DNA of 64,000 nucleotides from Chitinophagaceae bacterium (GCA_016719015.1 JADKAZ010000004.1:186001-250000), one strand, 5' to 3'. Shown: positions 26,869 to 36,293, numbered from the stretch's first letter. Numbers and translations: made by a program. Notes: a model not told the origin generated them from the sequence alone.

Positions 26869-28512
26869 TTAACTGAATTTCGTTTTAATGAATAGTCGCA
26901 CTGCCGTCAGCCCGGATACAATAACAGTCGTGTAAAAGAATATACGGATGATTTGCTTATCTCCTTTATACATCATCAATAAAGTGGAACAGATGAGCAT
27001 AAGTCCAAGTAGAAAAACAAAACCCAGGCGATTGATGCCTTGCCGCATGGCTTTATTGGTATAACTGTCTTCCTGCAAGTTGATTTCATGTTTCAATACA
27101 CCACGTTTCAGGTTACTCATTACCTCTTTTACATCACGGGGAAATTTATCAATGAAATAAATATAATCTTCGGCAGAACTGGTGATCTTATTCAAAATTG
27201 TTTTCCAACTGAACCTTTCTTTCATTTTATCAATAGCATAAGGTTTTACCATATCTGCGAGGGATATATTAGCTTCGAGGTTTTCGCCAAATTTCTGTAT
27301 GGTGGCGATCGTTTTTATCAGCATAAAAAGATTGGCCGGCACTTTCAGGTCATACTTAATGATATTTTTAAAAGTTTCTGACATTACCTGCGACATGTCT
27401 ACTTGTTCGTAGGAAATAAAACTATATCGTTTCATTACTTCACTTATTTCAAACTCCAGGTCTTCAAAATGCTTGAAATAACCAATATCGCAAAGGGCCA
27501 ATAACGCTTTGGTCAGTTTGCGGGAATCCTTTTTGGCAAAGCCCAGCATAAAGTCAATAAGGGCCTGTATTTGTTTTGGTTTTAATGTGGCTGCCATGCC
27601 ATGATCAAGTAACACAATCTGGTTATCACCACGGATAAAAATATTACCCGGATGCGGATCTGCATGAAAGAAGCCATGTTTTAAGATCATTTTTAAAATG
27701 ATATGTGTGCCGTTTTCAGCAATTACCTGTGTATCAAAACCCGCATCTTTTAATGCCTGGGGATTATCCGGCCGCATACCAGTTATATATTCCATTATCA
27801 GCAGCTTCTGTGAAGTGTATTGCGAAGCGACCATGGGTATGTAGCAAGTCTCATCGTCCTTGAACATATCTGCAAACCGTTTCATGTTAGAGGCTTCATT
27901 GGTATAATCCAACTCTTTCATCATATTGTTACCAAAATCTTCTACAAAGCCTACGACATTAAAGTGAGCTAGTTCAGGGTATGATTTTACAGCATGCTGC
28001 GCCAGAATCTTCATCAATACCAGGTCAAGTTTTATTTTTTGTTTGATAGCCGGTCGTTGCACTTTTACGACTACTTCTTCGCCGGTATGCAACACTCCTT
28101 TGTACACCTGCCCGATAGATGCGGATGCCAGTGGTTTTTTGGTATCTAACTGTGCAAATACTTTTTTGATAGGGTCCCCTAACTCTTCCTCAATTATCCG
28201 GATGGCCGTGTCATTGTCAAAAGGCCGGGCTGAAGCCTGCAATTTTTTTAACTCATCCCGTAATTGTTCAGATGCAAGGTCAGGCCTGTCGGCTAATATC
28301 TGCCCGAACTTGACAAAAGTTGGCCCGAGGTCTTCAATAATGAGGCGGATACGTTGTGGCCGTGTTGTCAATTTTTTCCCCTTCGGGTCAAAAATGCGGC
28401 GAAACCAACTATGAAAAAACCAGTTTTTAATCAGGTGTTTCAGAAATATCAAAATGATAGTGATAAGCCGGAAAGTATTGCGAAAAAAATTTCTGAGCTG
28501 GAAAATCCACAT
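26869..28512 (-). CDS. ABC1/AarF (UbiB-like) atypical kinase
   Basis: A 547-residue member of the ABC1/ADCK family, protein-kinase-like ATPases linked to quinone biosynthesis and lipid homeostasis. Seen: the KxGQ motif VKFGQILADRPDL near residues 67-79, the alanine-rich loop SASIGQVYKG, a VVVKVQRP lysine strand and the metal-binding HADPHPGN and LLDHGMAA motifs. Two C-terminal hydrophobic segments (FVFLLGLMLICSTLL; FFYTTVIVSGLTAV) would place it at the membrane. Whether it serves menaquinone synthesis here is unknown. It lies upstream of the dienelactone hydrolase gene on the same strand. Confidence 0.9.
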   Translation of the reverse strand: MWIFQLRNFFRNTFRLITIILIFLKHLIKNWFFHSWFRRIFDPKGKKLTTRPQRIRLIIEDLGPTFVKFGQILADRPDLASEQLRDELKKLQASARPFDNDTAIRIIEEELGDPIKKVFAQLDTKKPLASASIGQVYKGVLHTGEEVVVKVQRPAIKQKIKLDLVLMKILAQHAVKSYPELAHFNVVGFVEDFGNNMMKELDYTNEASNMKRFADMFKDDETCYIPMVASQYTSQKLLIMEYITGMRPDNPQALKDAGFDTQVIAENGTHIILKMILKHGFFHADPHPGNIFIRGDNQIVLLDHGMAATLKPKQIQALIDFMLGFAKKDSRKLTKALLALCDIGYFKHFEDLEFEISEVMKRYSFISYEQVDMSQVMSETFKNIIKYDLKVPANLFMLIKTIATIQKFGENLEANISLADMVKPYAIDKMKERFSWKTILNKITSSAEDYIYFIDKFPRDVKEVMSNLKRGVLKHEINLQEDSYTNKAMRQGINRLGFVFLLGLMLICSTLLMMYKGDKQIIRIFFYTTVIVSGLTAVRLFIKTKFS

Positions 28513-28753
28513 AACAGTTGGTTTGGCTGGTGATTAATGGCGTATGAATATAAAAATTTTGTGGCAGTTTTGGATGTATGCCCGGGTATTTCGTTTTTAA
28601 CACAAATACAATGTTTTGCTAAAAGTCAACTACAGTGGTTTTTCTGCAACCCTCATGGCATAATTATAGCGTCATACCTAAGCGAAAATGAATGAAGAAA
28701 ACCGCTCAGTAATTTTCCATATGCATTTATTTTTTACAAAAATTTTGTAGTCT

Positions 28754-30220
28754 ATGAAACAAATCTTTAAAATGGTTGCCTTAGCGCTGGTAATAGTGCT
28801 GGGTGGCTCACTTCGCAACACCCTTTCGGCGCAAGATTATTCAGATCAAAACCGTGAGGTTTCTTATCAAACTTTTTATGATGAACTAAGCCCTTATGGC
28901 CAATGGGTTGATTATCCCGGTCAGGGTTATGTTTGGGTTCCCGATGCAGGCAATGATTTCCGTCCTTACAGTACCAATGGTCATTGGGTGTGGACTGATA
29001 ATTATGAATGGATGTGGGTATCTGATTACGATTGGGGCTGGGCTCCATTTCACTATGGCCGCTGGGAACAGGATGATTATTATGGTTGGTTCTGGGTACC
29101 CGGTTATGAGTGGTCGCCTGCATGGGTAGCCTGGAGAGACGGTGGAGATTATTATGGTTGGGCACCGTTAAGACCGGGTATCAACATCAGTATTAATTTT
29201 AATATCGGTAGTTATAATCCGCCGAATGATTACTGGGTTTTTGCACCCAGGCGTTATATCACATCACCCCGTATTTATGACTACTGTGTTGACCGCAGGC
29301 AGAATGTAACAATCATTAATTACACTACTATCATTATAAATAATAATCGCTACAATAATAATTACGGGTTCCGTTCAGGTCCCCGCCGTTATGATGCAGA
29401 AAGATATTGCGGAGCCATAAATCCAGTCCGGTTCCGTGAAACATATCGACCAGGCCGTACACAGTTCAGAAATAATGAAGTGAGTATCTATCGTCCTGCT
29501 ATTCGCCAGGATAATAACAGGAATTATTCTCCCCGCCAGTTTGAAAGATATGATCGTAACAGTAATACCGGTTTTAGAAGAAACGATAATAATACTGTAA
29601 GAGGTAATAGCAATGGTAATGACAGAAGGAATGATGATACAAGGTTTGAAAGAAGAGATAATAATGTCAGACAGCCACAAAATAATAATGGCAATACTAA
29701 TCCTTCTGATCGCAGGTTTGAAAGAAATAATGATCGTACTGAACAGCCAAACCGTGATGCAGACAGAAGAGTAATAAGGCCAACAGAAAGACCTGATAGA
29801 ACCCCAAATCCCGGAAATAACAACGGTAACAATGATAATCGCCGTTTTGAAAGAAGAACTGATAACAATGGTAATTCAAATACACCAGTTCGTCAGCCGA
29901 ATGTAAGAAGGGATGAAAATAATAACCGTCCGCAGCGGCAATTCCCTCAGCAAATGGAAAGAGGACAGGAGCCCCGGCAGCAGCAACCAGTTCGTCAGCC
30001 TTCACAACAAATTGAGAGAAGACAAGAACAACCTGTTCGCCCCGCTCCACAAATGGAGAGAAGGCAGCAGCCACGACAAGATCAACCGGTTCGTCAACCG
30101 CAACAGAAAGTGGAAAGAAGACAAGAACAGCCTCAGCGTCAAACAGAACGCCGTGATGAGGGAACCCGCCAGCAGAATAATGGAAATGGCAACGGTGGTG
30201 GACGCAATAGAAGATTTTAG
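28754..30220 (+). CDS. exported DUF6600-type protein with long Arg/Gln/Asn tail
   Basis: A 488-residue protein with a signal peptide (MKQIFKMVALALVIVLGG...LSAQ). The first domain (about residues 30-170) is Trp/Tyr-rich with repeated GxWVW motifs (YGQWVDYPGQGYVWVP; YGWFWVPGYEWSP), matching the DUF6600 family. From about residue 240 the chain turns into low-complexity Asn/Arg then Gln/Arg sequence, including repeats of about 17 residues built from QPVRQP and ERRQEQ (29985-30140). The tail is strongly basic and presumably disordered. A bidirectional terminator follows. The role is unknown, perhaps cell-surface or extracellular matrix binding. Confidence 0.8.
   Translation: MKQIFKMVALALVIVLGGSLRNTLSAQDYSDQNREVSYQTFYDELSPYGQWVDYPGQGYVWVPDAGNDFRPYSTNGHWVWTDNYEWMWVSDYDWGWAPFHYGRWEQDDYYGWFWVPGYEWSPAWVAWRDGGDYYGWAPLRPGINISINFNIGSYNPPNDYWVFAPRRYITSPRIYDYCVDRRQNVTIINYTTIIINNNRYNNNYGFRSGPRRYDAERYCGAINPVRFRETYRPGRTQFRNNEVSIYRPAIRQDNNRNYSPRQFERYDRNSNTGFRRNDNNTVRGNSNGNDRRNDDTRFERRDNNVRQPQNNNGNTNPSDRRFERNNDRTEQPNRDADRRVIRPTERPDRTPNPGNNNGNNDNRRFERRTDNNGNSNTPVRQPNVRRDENNNRPQRQFPQQMERGQEPRQQQPVRQPSQQIERRQEQPVRPAPQMERRQQPRQDQPVRQPQQKVERRQEQPQRQTERRDEGTRQQNNGNGNGGGRNRRF
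29985..30140 (+). repeat. in-frame degenerate repeats in the DUF6600 gene tail
   Basis: Three to four imperfect units of about 50 bases encode QPVRQPxQQxERRQE-like peptides. They are inside the coding sequence. Confidence 0.55.
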
Positions 30221-30242
30221 TATTGTTACCTAAGCATAAATG

Positions 30243-30278
30243 AAAAAAAGACCCCGCCAGTTGGTGGGGTCTTTTGTT
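30243..30278. terminator. bidirectional terminator
   Basis: AAAAGACCCCGCCA (30246-30259) faces TGGTGGGGTCTTTT (30262-30275), with one G-T pair, flanked by an A-run on the left and a T-run on the right. It serves the DUF6600 gene (plus) and the cold-shock gene (minus). Confidence 0.8.
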
Positions 30279-30304
30279 TGATGAAACTATCGTTGTAAAA
30301 TATC

Positions 30305-30508
30305 TTAGCCTACCTTTTTTACATTTACAGCATTCATGCCTTTTTTGCCTTCCTGCAGGTCAAATTCTACTTTGTCACCTTCGTTTACCTGGTCGATAAG
30401 ACCGCTGGCATGTACGAAAGTTTCTTTGTTTGAATCATCATGTTTGATGAATCCGAATCCTTTTTCAGCATTGAAAAACTTAACGGTTCCTTGATTTTTG
30501 TCGCTCAT
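30305..30508 (-). CDS. cold-shock domain protein (CspA family)
   Basis: A 67-residue single cold-shock domain. It has RNP1 KGFGFI at residues 16-21 and RNP2 FVHAS at 31-35, which bind single-stranded RNA or DNA. Such proteins act as RNA chaperones in the cytosol. It is monocistronic: the bidirectional terminator lies 27 bases past its stop. A possible TACCTTTA minus-7 box (seven of eight) is at 30536-30543. Confidence 0.95.
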   Translation of the reverse strand: MSDKNQGTVKFFNAEKGFGFIKHDDSNKETFVHASGLIDQVNEGDKVEFDLQEGKKGMNAVNVKKVG

Positions 30509-30535
30509 TGTATTTGTATTGTTGATTAATGGCGA

Positions 30536-30543
30536 TAAAGGTA
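30536..30543 (-). promoter_or_regulatory. possible minus-7 box of the cold-shock gene
   Basis: The minus strand reads TACCTTTA, seven of eight to TAnnTTTG, 27 bases before the ATG. No clear minus-33. Confidence 0.35.
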
Positions 30544-30595
30544 TGGGTAAAATACGGAATTGAAAGAATTCATATGTGTGTTAGGAGTCCGGAAA

Positions 30596-30638
30596 TAAGA
30601 AAACCCTGCTTCATTCAATCAGAAACAGGGTTTTTGAA
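30596..30638 (-). terminator. terminator of gcvP
   Basis: AAAACCCTG (30600-30608) and CAGGGTTTT (30626-30634) are perfect arms with a 17-base loop. On the minus strand they are followed by TCTTATTT. It lies about 20 bases past the gcvP stop. Confidence 0.72.
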
Positions 30639-30654
30639 TGTGATTTACAGTTTA

Positions 30655-33522
30655 TTACGCTTCAACTTCCATATACGCTTCCACCGGCTCACAAGTACAA
30701 ATAAGATTCCTGTCGCCATGGGTATTGTTCACTCTGGCAACACTTGGCCAGAATTTACTCAGAGTAACATAGTATAAAGGGAATGCAGCCTGCTGTCTTG
30801 AATAGGAATGTTTCCATTCATCCGCTGTTACCACAAATTGTGTGTGAGGTGCATTTTTTAATGCATTATCTTTTTTATCAGCTATGCCTTCTTCAATGGC
30901 TTTTATTTCTTCACGGATTGAAAGTAAGGCATCACAAAAACGATCCAATTCAGCTTTATCTTCACTTTCTGTGGGCTCTATCATGATGGTTCCCGGAACA
31001 GGAAAACTCATCGTTGGTGCATGGAAGCCATAATCAATCAATCGCTTTGCCACATCTTCTGCTTCTACTTCTGCGGATTTTTTAAATGGTCTTAAATCAA
31101 CAATAAATTCATGGGCACATTGACCATTATTATTAGTGTATAGAATATCATAGGCCCCATCCAGTCTTGCTCTCATATAGTTTGCATTCAAGATGGCATA
31201 TTCAGTAGCCGCTTTTACTCCCTCATTGCCCAGCATTCTTATATATCCATAGGAAATGAGAAGTATAGAAGCAGAACCATAAGGTGCTGCAGAAACAGCA
31301 TTGCTGGTTCCGTTTTCAACATGACCAGGAAGATGTTTTGCCAAATGTGCTTTTACACAGATTGGCCCCATACCAGGTCCACCGCCACCATGCGGAATAG
31401 CAAATGTTTTATGCAAATTCAAATGACAAACATCAGCGCCAATCAGACCAGGTGCAGTTAACCCGACCTGTGCATTCATATTTGCTCCGTCCATATATAC
31501 CTGGCCGCCATGCTGATGGATGATATCAGTAATTTCCTTTACAGTTTCTTCATATACTCCATAGGTACTTGGATAAGTAATCATGATGCCCGAAAGGTTA
31601 GCAGCATACTGAGCCGCTTTTACTTTTAAGTCCTCTACATCAATATACCCATTCTCCAATGCTTTTACCACCACCACTTTCATTCCTGCCATTACCGCTG
31701 ATGCAGGGTTGGTGCCATGTGCAGAAATAGGGATGAGCATTACATTTCTGTGATGATCACCGTTGGCCTCATGGTAAGCTTTAATAGTTAACAAGCCTGC
31801 ATATTCGCCTTGTGCACCACTATTGGGTTGCAGGCTGCAGGCATCAAAGGCGGTAATCTCACAGAGATATTTACCAAGTTCGTCTATTATATATTTATAA
31901 CCTTCTGTTTGATTGGCTGGGGCAAATGGATGCATCTTACCCCAATGAGACCAACTCAGCGGCATCATTTCACTTGCGGCATTCAACTTCATCGTACAAC
32001 TTCCTAAAGAAATCATGGAAGTATTTAAGGAAAGGTCTTTGTTCTCCAATTGTTTGATATAACGCATCATCTGGCTTTCACTCTTATGCGTATTAAAGAC
32101 AGGATGCGTTAAGTAGAAAGATGTTCTTGTTAATGCAGCAGGGATATAATGAAGTTCAGTTCCCTGGTATATGTCGAAGGCTACCGGGTCCTCATCATTT
32201 TCAAAACAATTGATTAGGTCGTAGAGTTCATCAATACCTGTTGTTTCATCCAATGAAATACCAATATGGGCAGCGTCGATATACCGAAGGTTGATTAATT
32301 GTCTTTCAGCTTTTGCCCTGATAGGGGCTATATCGTTAACTTTTACAACAATTGTATCGAAGAAAGCGGCAGATACTAATTCAAATCCTCTTTCCTTAAT
32401 CGCACCGGCAACTGTTTGCGTAAGTAATGCTACTCTCTTTGCAATACTCTTTAAACCATCCGGCCCATGATACACCGCATACATCGCTGCCATATTAGCC
32501 AGTAATGCCTGGGCAGTACAAATATTGGAAGTTGCTTTTTCCCTTTTGATATGTTGTTCCCTTGTTTGTAAAGCCATTCTCAACGCCCTGTTGCCCTGTG
32601 CATCAATACTGATACCGATTATTCGGCCCGGAATATTTCTTTTAAAATCATCTTTGCAAGACATAAAGGCTGCATGAGGACCGCCATAGCCGAGCGGTAC
32701 ACCAAAACGCTGTGCAGAACCAATAGCTACATCTGCTCCGAGTTCTCCCGGTGGAGTTAATAGTGTTAATGCTAACAGGTCTGTAGCCATTACCACATAA
32801 GCACCGGCAGTATGAACCGAATTGATAAATTCACGGTAATCTTCTATACTTCCTTTATTATTGGGATATTGAACGATAGCAGCAAAATAGGTTTCATCCA
32901 ATTGGGCCGTTGCATAGTCGCCTTCTACAATTTCAATTCCAACAGGAGTGGCTCTTGTTTTCAATACATCTTTTGTTTGAGGGAAAATTTCCCTGTCAAC
33001 AAAAAACTTTGGTCGTTCAATATGATCTTGCCTATTGAGTGTATTGAAAAACATTGTCATGGCTTCTGCAGCAGCAGTCGCCTCATCCAAAAGCGAAGCA
33101 TTGGCAATCGGCAAGCCTGTTAAATCACTCACCATCGTCTGGTAATTCAACAAGCTTTCCAAACGGCCTTGTGAAATTTCTGCCTGGTAAGGAGTATACT
33201 GTGTGTACCATCCCGGGTTTTCGAAAATGTTCCGCAGTATCACCGATGGGGTAATGCTGTCATAATATCCCTGGCCGATATAATTAGTGAATACCTTATT
33301 TTTTTGTGATACTTCTTTGATATGTTTCAGGTATTCATGTTCACTCATTGCCGGGGGAATATTCAGCGACTTATTCATTCGGATAGAAGGTGGAACCGTG
33401 TTACTGATTAACTGGTCTAAACTTTCTGCGCCAATTTTTTTCAGCATTTTTCTGGTATCAGCTTCATTGGGTCCGATATGGCGGGGAATAAATTCGTTAG
33501 ATTGTTGCTCAAAAAGATTCAT
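30655..33522 (-). CDS. gcvP: glycine dehydrogenase (decarboxylating), P protein
   Basis: A 955-residue glycine cleavage system P protein. It decarboxylates glycine and passes the aminomethyl group to lipoyl-H protein. The PLP lysine is Lys705 in LNLHKTFAIPHGGGGPGMG, an unmistakable signature; the N-terminal half repeats the same fold without a catalytic lysine, as in other homodimeric (long) P proteins. Length is normal. gcvT and gcvH are not in the window, so the system is scattered. It has a single-gene layout with its own TAACTTTG promoter box and terminator. Confidence 0.97.
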   Translation of the reverse strand: MNLFEQQSNEFIPRHIGPNEADTRKMLKKIGAESLDQLISNTVPPSIRMNKSLNIPPAMSEHEYLKHIKEVSQKNKVFTNYIGQGYYDSITPSVILRNIFENPGWYTQYTPYQAEISQGRLESLLNYQTMVSDLTGLPIANASLLDEATAAAEAMTMFFNTLNRQDHIERPKFFVDREIFPQTKDVLKTRATPVGIEIVEGDYATAQLDETYFAAIVQYPNNKGSIEDYREFINSVHTAGAYVVMATDLLALTLLTPPGELGADVAIGSAQRFGVPLGYGGPHAAFMSCKDDFKRNIPGRIIGISIDAQGNRALRMALQTREQHIKREKATSNICTAQALLANMAAMYAVYHGPDGLKSIAKRVALLTQTVAGAIKERGFELVSAAFFDTIVVKVNDIAPIRAKAERQLINLRYIDAAHIGISLDETTGIDELYDLINCFENDEDPVAFDIYQGTELHYIPAALTRTSFYLTHPVFNTHKSESQMMRYIKQLENKDLSLNTSMISLGSCTMKLNAASEMMPLSWSHWGKMHPFAPANQTEGYKYIIDELGKYLCEITAFDACSLQPNSGAQGEYAGLLTIKAYHEANGDHHRNVMLIPISAHGTNPASAVMAGMKVVVVKALENGYIDVEDLKVKAAQYAANLSGIMITYPSTYGVYEETVKEITDIIHQHGGQVYMDGANMNAQVGLTAPGLIGADVCHLNLHKTFAIPHGGGGPGMGPICVKAHLAKHLPGHVENGTSNAVSAAPYGSASILLISYGYIRMLGNEGVKAATEYAILNANYMRARLDGAYDILYTNNNGQCAHEFIVDLRPFKKSAEVEAEDVAKRLIDYGFHAPTMSFPVPGTIMIEPTESEDKAELDRFCDALLSIREEIKAIEEGIADKKDNALKNAPHTQFVVTADEWKHSYSRQQAAFPLYYVTLSKFWPSVARVNNTHGDRNLICTCEPVEAYMEVEA

Positions 33523-33553
33523 AAATGGATGTCCTTATGGGTAAAAAGATGCG

Positions 33554-33561
33554 CAAAGTTA
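33554..33561 (-). promoter_or_regulatory. TAACTTTG minus-7 box of gcvP
   Basis: A perfect TAnnTTTG on the minus strand, 31 bases before the gcvP ATG. No minus-33 TTTG stands out. No aptamer-like structure is visible in the short leader, so there is no sign of a glycine riboswitch here. Confidence 0.5.
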
Positions 33562-33651
33562 CGGGCTGAAAAGCATAATATTAATGAGTTGTTGAAGCTG
33601 GTGGATAAGCAGTGCACTAATCGTTGAAAACCTTTACGGGCAAGTGTGCGG

Positions 33652-34560
33652 TTACGGAAGCCTGTTCCCTTTTTCCATTTGCCGAAGTTCATCACTGGTA
33701 AAGGTGCTGCCATCGTGGCTCCAGCCGGGAGGGCCGAAGAGATAATTCCAACGCTGCTTAAAGGTCAGATTTTTTTTACGGAGATCTTTGCCGATGCTTT
33801 TCCATTCATGTACAACAAGGTACAAGGCATCTTCTTTTTCCAATGGTTTGGTCAATCCATATTTTATAGGCTGATAATCTTCGGCGGGCAGCTCCGGTTG
33901 AAAAGTACCGAACAGCTTATCCCAGATAATGAGGAACATGCCCATGTTCTTATCCAGGTATTTTGGGTTGGAACCATGGTGCACCCGGTGGTGCGAGGGA
34001 GTGACCAGGAAGTATTCAAGTATGCCTGCTTTATTTATTTTTTCAGTATGTACCAATATTCCCCAGGTTTGTGTGGCCGCATATATGAATGCAATATCTA
34101 TCGGTTGAAAACCCAGTAAGGCAATCGGGATAAAATATACAAACCGGTATAATGGTTCCAGCACTGAGGAACGGAAACCAACAGTCAGGTTAAATTTAGG
34201 CGATGAATGATGTGTAACATGAGTGGCCCAGAATAAACGGCACACATGATCCACCCGGTGTAACCAGTAATACATAAAGTCTTCAAATATCAGCAGAACG
34301 ATCCAGTACATCCAGGGGTTTTGAATCGGTTCCACAAGGCGATGGTCATAAAAATAAGAGAGGATAAAACCTATATAGATAATACGGAAGGCAAGGTCAA
34401 TACCACCATTCAGCAGCATGAAATAAATATTTTGTGCAGTATCCTTCAGGGAATAAGTATCCTGTTTGCGGAGTTTGCTTAGAAATAGTTCCAGCCCAAT
34501 CACTATTAAATAGAGCGGGGTGGTGATGAAGAGGAGTAACTGTTCCCTGGTTGTTCCCAT
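33652..34560 (-). CDS. sterol desaturase/fatty acid hydroxylase family protein
   Basis: A 302-residue multi-pass membrane protein of the diiron fatty acid hydroxylase superfamily. The histidine boxes are intact: HRVDH, HVTHHSS and HHRVHHG, with a further upstream membrane pair. It would hydroxylate or desaturate a lipid such as a sphingolipid, carotenoid or hopanoid; the substrate is unknown, although many Bacteroidota make sphingolipids. It is transcribed alone on the minus strand, downstream of the divergent cysteine-cluster gene. Confidence 0.88.
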   Translation of the reverse strand: MGTTREQLLLFITTPLYLIVIGLELFLSKLRKQDTYSLKDTAQNIYFMLLNGGIDLAFRIIYIGFILSYFYDHRLVEPIQNPWMYWIVLLIFEDFMYYWLHRVDHVCRLFWATHVTHHSSPKFNLTVGFRSSVLEPLYRFVYFIPIALLGFQPIDIAFIYAATQTWGILVHTEKINKAGILEYFLVTPSHHRVHHGSNPKYLDKNMGMFLIIWDKLFGTFQPELPAEDYQPIKYGLTKPLEKEDALYLVVHEWKSIGKDLRKKNLTFKQRWNYLFGPPGWSHDGSTFTSDELRQMEKGNRLP

Positions 34561-34685
34561 ACACCGTAAAAATAACAGAAAGTGAGATATTAGTCAGAAA
34601 GGCAGAATGTCAGGAAAAAAGTTTGGAGAGGGGGAAAATATCTTTTGGACTTACAGTCTTTCCGACTTCCGGACTATCTTGCAGG

Positions 34686-35177
34686 ATGGCACAGGATATT
34701 TTAATTAACTGGGAAAAGAAATCCGGGGAACGGCAGAAAGAGTATAAGAAATTTTTGCATAGGGCTAACAAGAATAAAGTGCTGAAACAACTACCGGAAT
34801 TGAACGAAGAAGCCTTTGAAAAAATTGATTGCCTGCAATGCGCCAACTGCTGCAAGAACTATTCTCCCCGGTTTACACCTCCCGATATAAAACGAATCAG
34901 TAAATACCTGGGCATGAAGGAAGGTGATTTTAAAGATACTTACCTGGTAACGGATAAAGAAGGCGATAATGTATTGAAAGAATTGCCTTGCGCATTTCTT
35001 GGTGCGGATAATTATTGCAGTATTTATGATGTACGTCCTACAGACTGTGCCCGTTTTCCCTATATGGATGATGACTTTATGCTGAAACGCCAACCAATGG
35101 CTTTGAAGAACACCAGTTTTTGCCCCATTACTTATTATGTGATTGAAAAATTGATTGCGGCTGAGAAAGGGAGATAG
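34686..35177 (+). CDS. YkgJ-type cysteine cluster protein
   Basis: A 163-residue soluble protein with eight cysteines in the YkgJ/UPF0153 pattern. The first group is CLQCANCC (residues 49-56), followed by PCAFLG, YCSIYDVRPTDCARFP and a late FCP. Such proteins probably bind iron or zinc or a Fe-S cluster; their function is poorly known. The frame is open upstream to 34551, but those codons lack an ATG; the ATG at 34686 is chosen. A TATCTTGC sequence eight to fifteen bases upstream recalls a short-leader promoter but fits only partly. Confidence 0.85.
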   Translation: MAQDILINWEKKSGERQKEYKKFLHRANKNKVLKQLPELNEEAFEKIDCLQCANCCKNYSPRFTPPDIKRISKYLGMKEGDFKDTYLVTDKEGDNVLKELPCAFLGADNYCSIYDVRPTDCARFPYMDDDFMLKRQPMALKNTSFCPITYYVIEKLIAAEKGR

Positions 35178-35273
35178 AACCTCCCATGTCAACTCACTCT
35201 GCAGAAATCCTTTTCATTTTGAAGTGTGAAAATAAATGTATGACAAAATGGATTTTTTAATTGCAAAATGTCG

Positions 35274-35281
35274 TATATTTG
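35274..35281 (+). promoter_or_regulatory. TATATTTG minus-7 box of the Xre-RES toxin-antitoxin operon
   Basis: A perfect TAnnTTTG, 15 bases before the ATG at 35297; a purine-rich GGAGAAAGGAAG stretch lies between and may serve as a ribosome binding site. The minus-33 position is only T-rich. Confidence 0.5.
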
Positions 35282-35296
35282 GAGAAAGGAAGAAAG

Positions 35297-35803
35297 ATGT
35301 CAGAAAAAGCCAAAAAGGTAAAGCCTTATATCATTAAAGAAGAACCTTTATCTATAATGGACGAGGCTGCGGTGCAATACAATTCATTGCGGGTTATTTT
35401 AGGTGGAAATAAATCCATTAATAAATCTATTGCCGGCGATTTTGATTTAATAGCTCTTACCCGTGAAGGCATTAAAAAATCTACTCTTAAATCATTAGCG
35501 GAGCATTTGGGTATCACTATGGAAACGATGAGTAGTTTGCTGCATAGTTCTCACCGCAATATTCAGCGAAAAGATGATAATGAGTTATTAGATTCTTTAA
35601 AAACAGAAAAGGTGCTGGAGCTGGCGGCCTTTGCGCAGCGAGGCATTGATGTTATCGGCGATAAAACTTCTTTTGCAGAATGGCTGCATAGTCCCCTTGC
35701 TTCTTTAGGTAATAAGAGACCTGTAGATTTTTTAGACACTTCTTTTGGTATTCAGTTAGTCATTAAAGTGCTTGGCCGTTTGGAGCAGGGTGTTTTTTCA
35801 TAA
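35297..35803 (+). CDS. antitoxin of Xre/MbcA/ParS type
   Basis: A 168-residue antitoxin. Residues about 40-110 form an Xre-like helical DNA-binding part (LAEHLGITMETMSSLLHSS), and the C-terminus (EWLHSPLASLGNKRPVDFLDTSFG then VLGRLEQGVFS) is the toxin-binding domain typical of antitoxins paired with RES toxins. The ATG at 35297 is chosen over a TTG at 35261 that precedes the promoter box. It is followed six bases later by the RES gene. As in other pairs, it probably represses its own promoter and neutralises the toxin. Confidence 0.87.
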   Translation: MSEKAKKVKPYIIKEEPLSIMDEAAVQYNSLRVILGGNKSINKSIAGDFDLIALTREGIKKSTLKSLAEHLGITMETMSSLLHSSHRNIQRKDDNELLDSLKTEKVLELAAFAQRGIDVIGDKTSFAEWLHSPLASLGNKRPVDFLDTSFGIQLVIKVLGRLEQGVFS

Positions 35804-35809
35804 TAGCAT

Positions 35810-36274
35810 ATGGAAGTTTATCGCATTACACAAGAAGAGTATGCCAACGATTTATCCGGCAACGGAGCAAGGTTATTTGGTGGCCGCTGGAACAGCGAAG
35901 GCTTTTATGCTCTTTATGCTGCGGCTTCCCGTTCGCTGGCTTTGTTAGAAACACTTGCACACACACCTGCTAAAATGCTGCAGCAGAAAATTTATATGCT
36001 GGTTACTATTGCTTTACCTGATAAGATGCTGGTACGGGAAATAACTATTGATAAACTGGCTGCTGATTGGGATGTACCAGACATACGGCAATACACACAA
36101 AAAATGGGCGATAGTTTTTTATTAGCAAAAAGGGAACTGCTATTATCTGTGCCAAGTGTGCTGGTGCCGGAAGAAAATAATTATATGCTAAACCCATTGC
36201 ACACCGACTTTAAAAAAATCAAAATAATACATAGCCGGAGAATTGGTTTTGATAAAAGGGTGGTAAGGTTATAA
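35810..36274 (+). CDS. RES-domain toxin
   Basis: A 154-residue RES toxin. Characterised RES toxins degrade NAD+ (phosphorolysis) or ADP-ribosylate a target, stopping growth. The hallmark residues are present: Arg5 in VYRIT, Arg26 in GGRWNSEG, Glu47 in LLETLAH and Ser116 in VPSVLVPEE, followed by NYMLNPLH. No frameshift is seen, so the toxin is predicted active. It is encoded just downstream of its antitoxin, the order usual for this family. The flanking genes on both sides are ordinary chromosomal ones. Confidence 0.9.
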   Translation: MEVYRITQEEYANDLSGNGARLFGGRWNSEGFYALYAAASRSLALLETLAHTPAKMLQQKIYMLVTIALPDKMLVREITIDKLAADWDVPDIRQYTQKMGDSFLLAKRELLLSVPSVLVPEENNYMLNPLHTDFKKIKIIHSRRIGFDKRVVRL

Positions 36275-36293
36275 TTATTTTCTAGCAAAGGGA

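Noticed and set aside
33523..33553. possible glycine riboswitch ahead of gcvP
   Set aside because: The leader after the minus-7 box is about 30 bases, too short for a glycine aptamer, and no conserved core is visible.
35261..35296. N-terminal extension of the antitoxin from a TTG
   Set aside because: The promoter minus-7 box at 35274-35281 lies inside this stretch, so translation more likely starts at the ATG at 35297.
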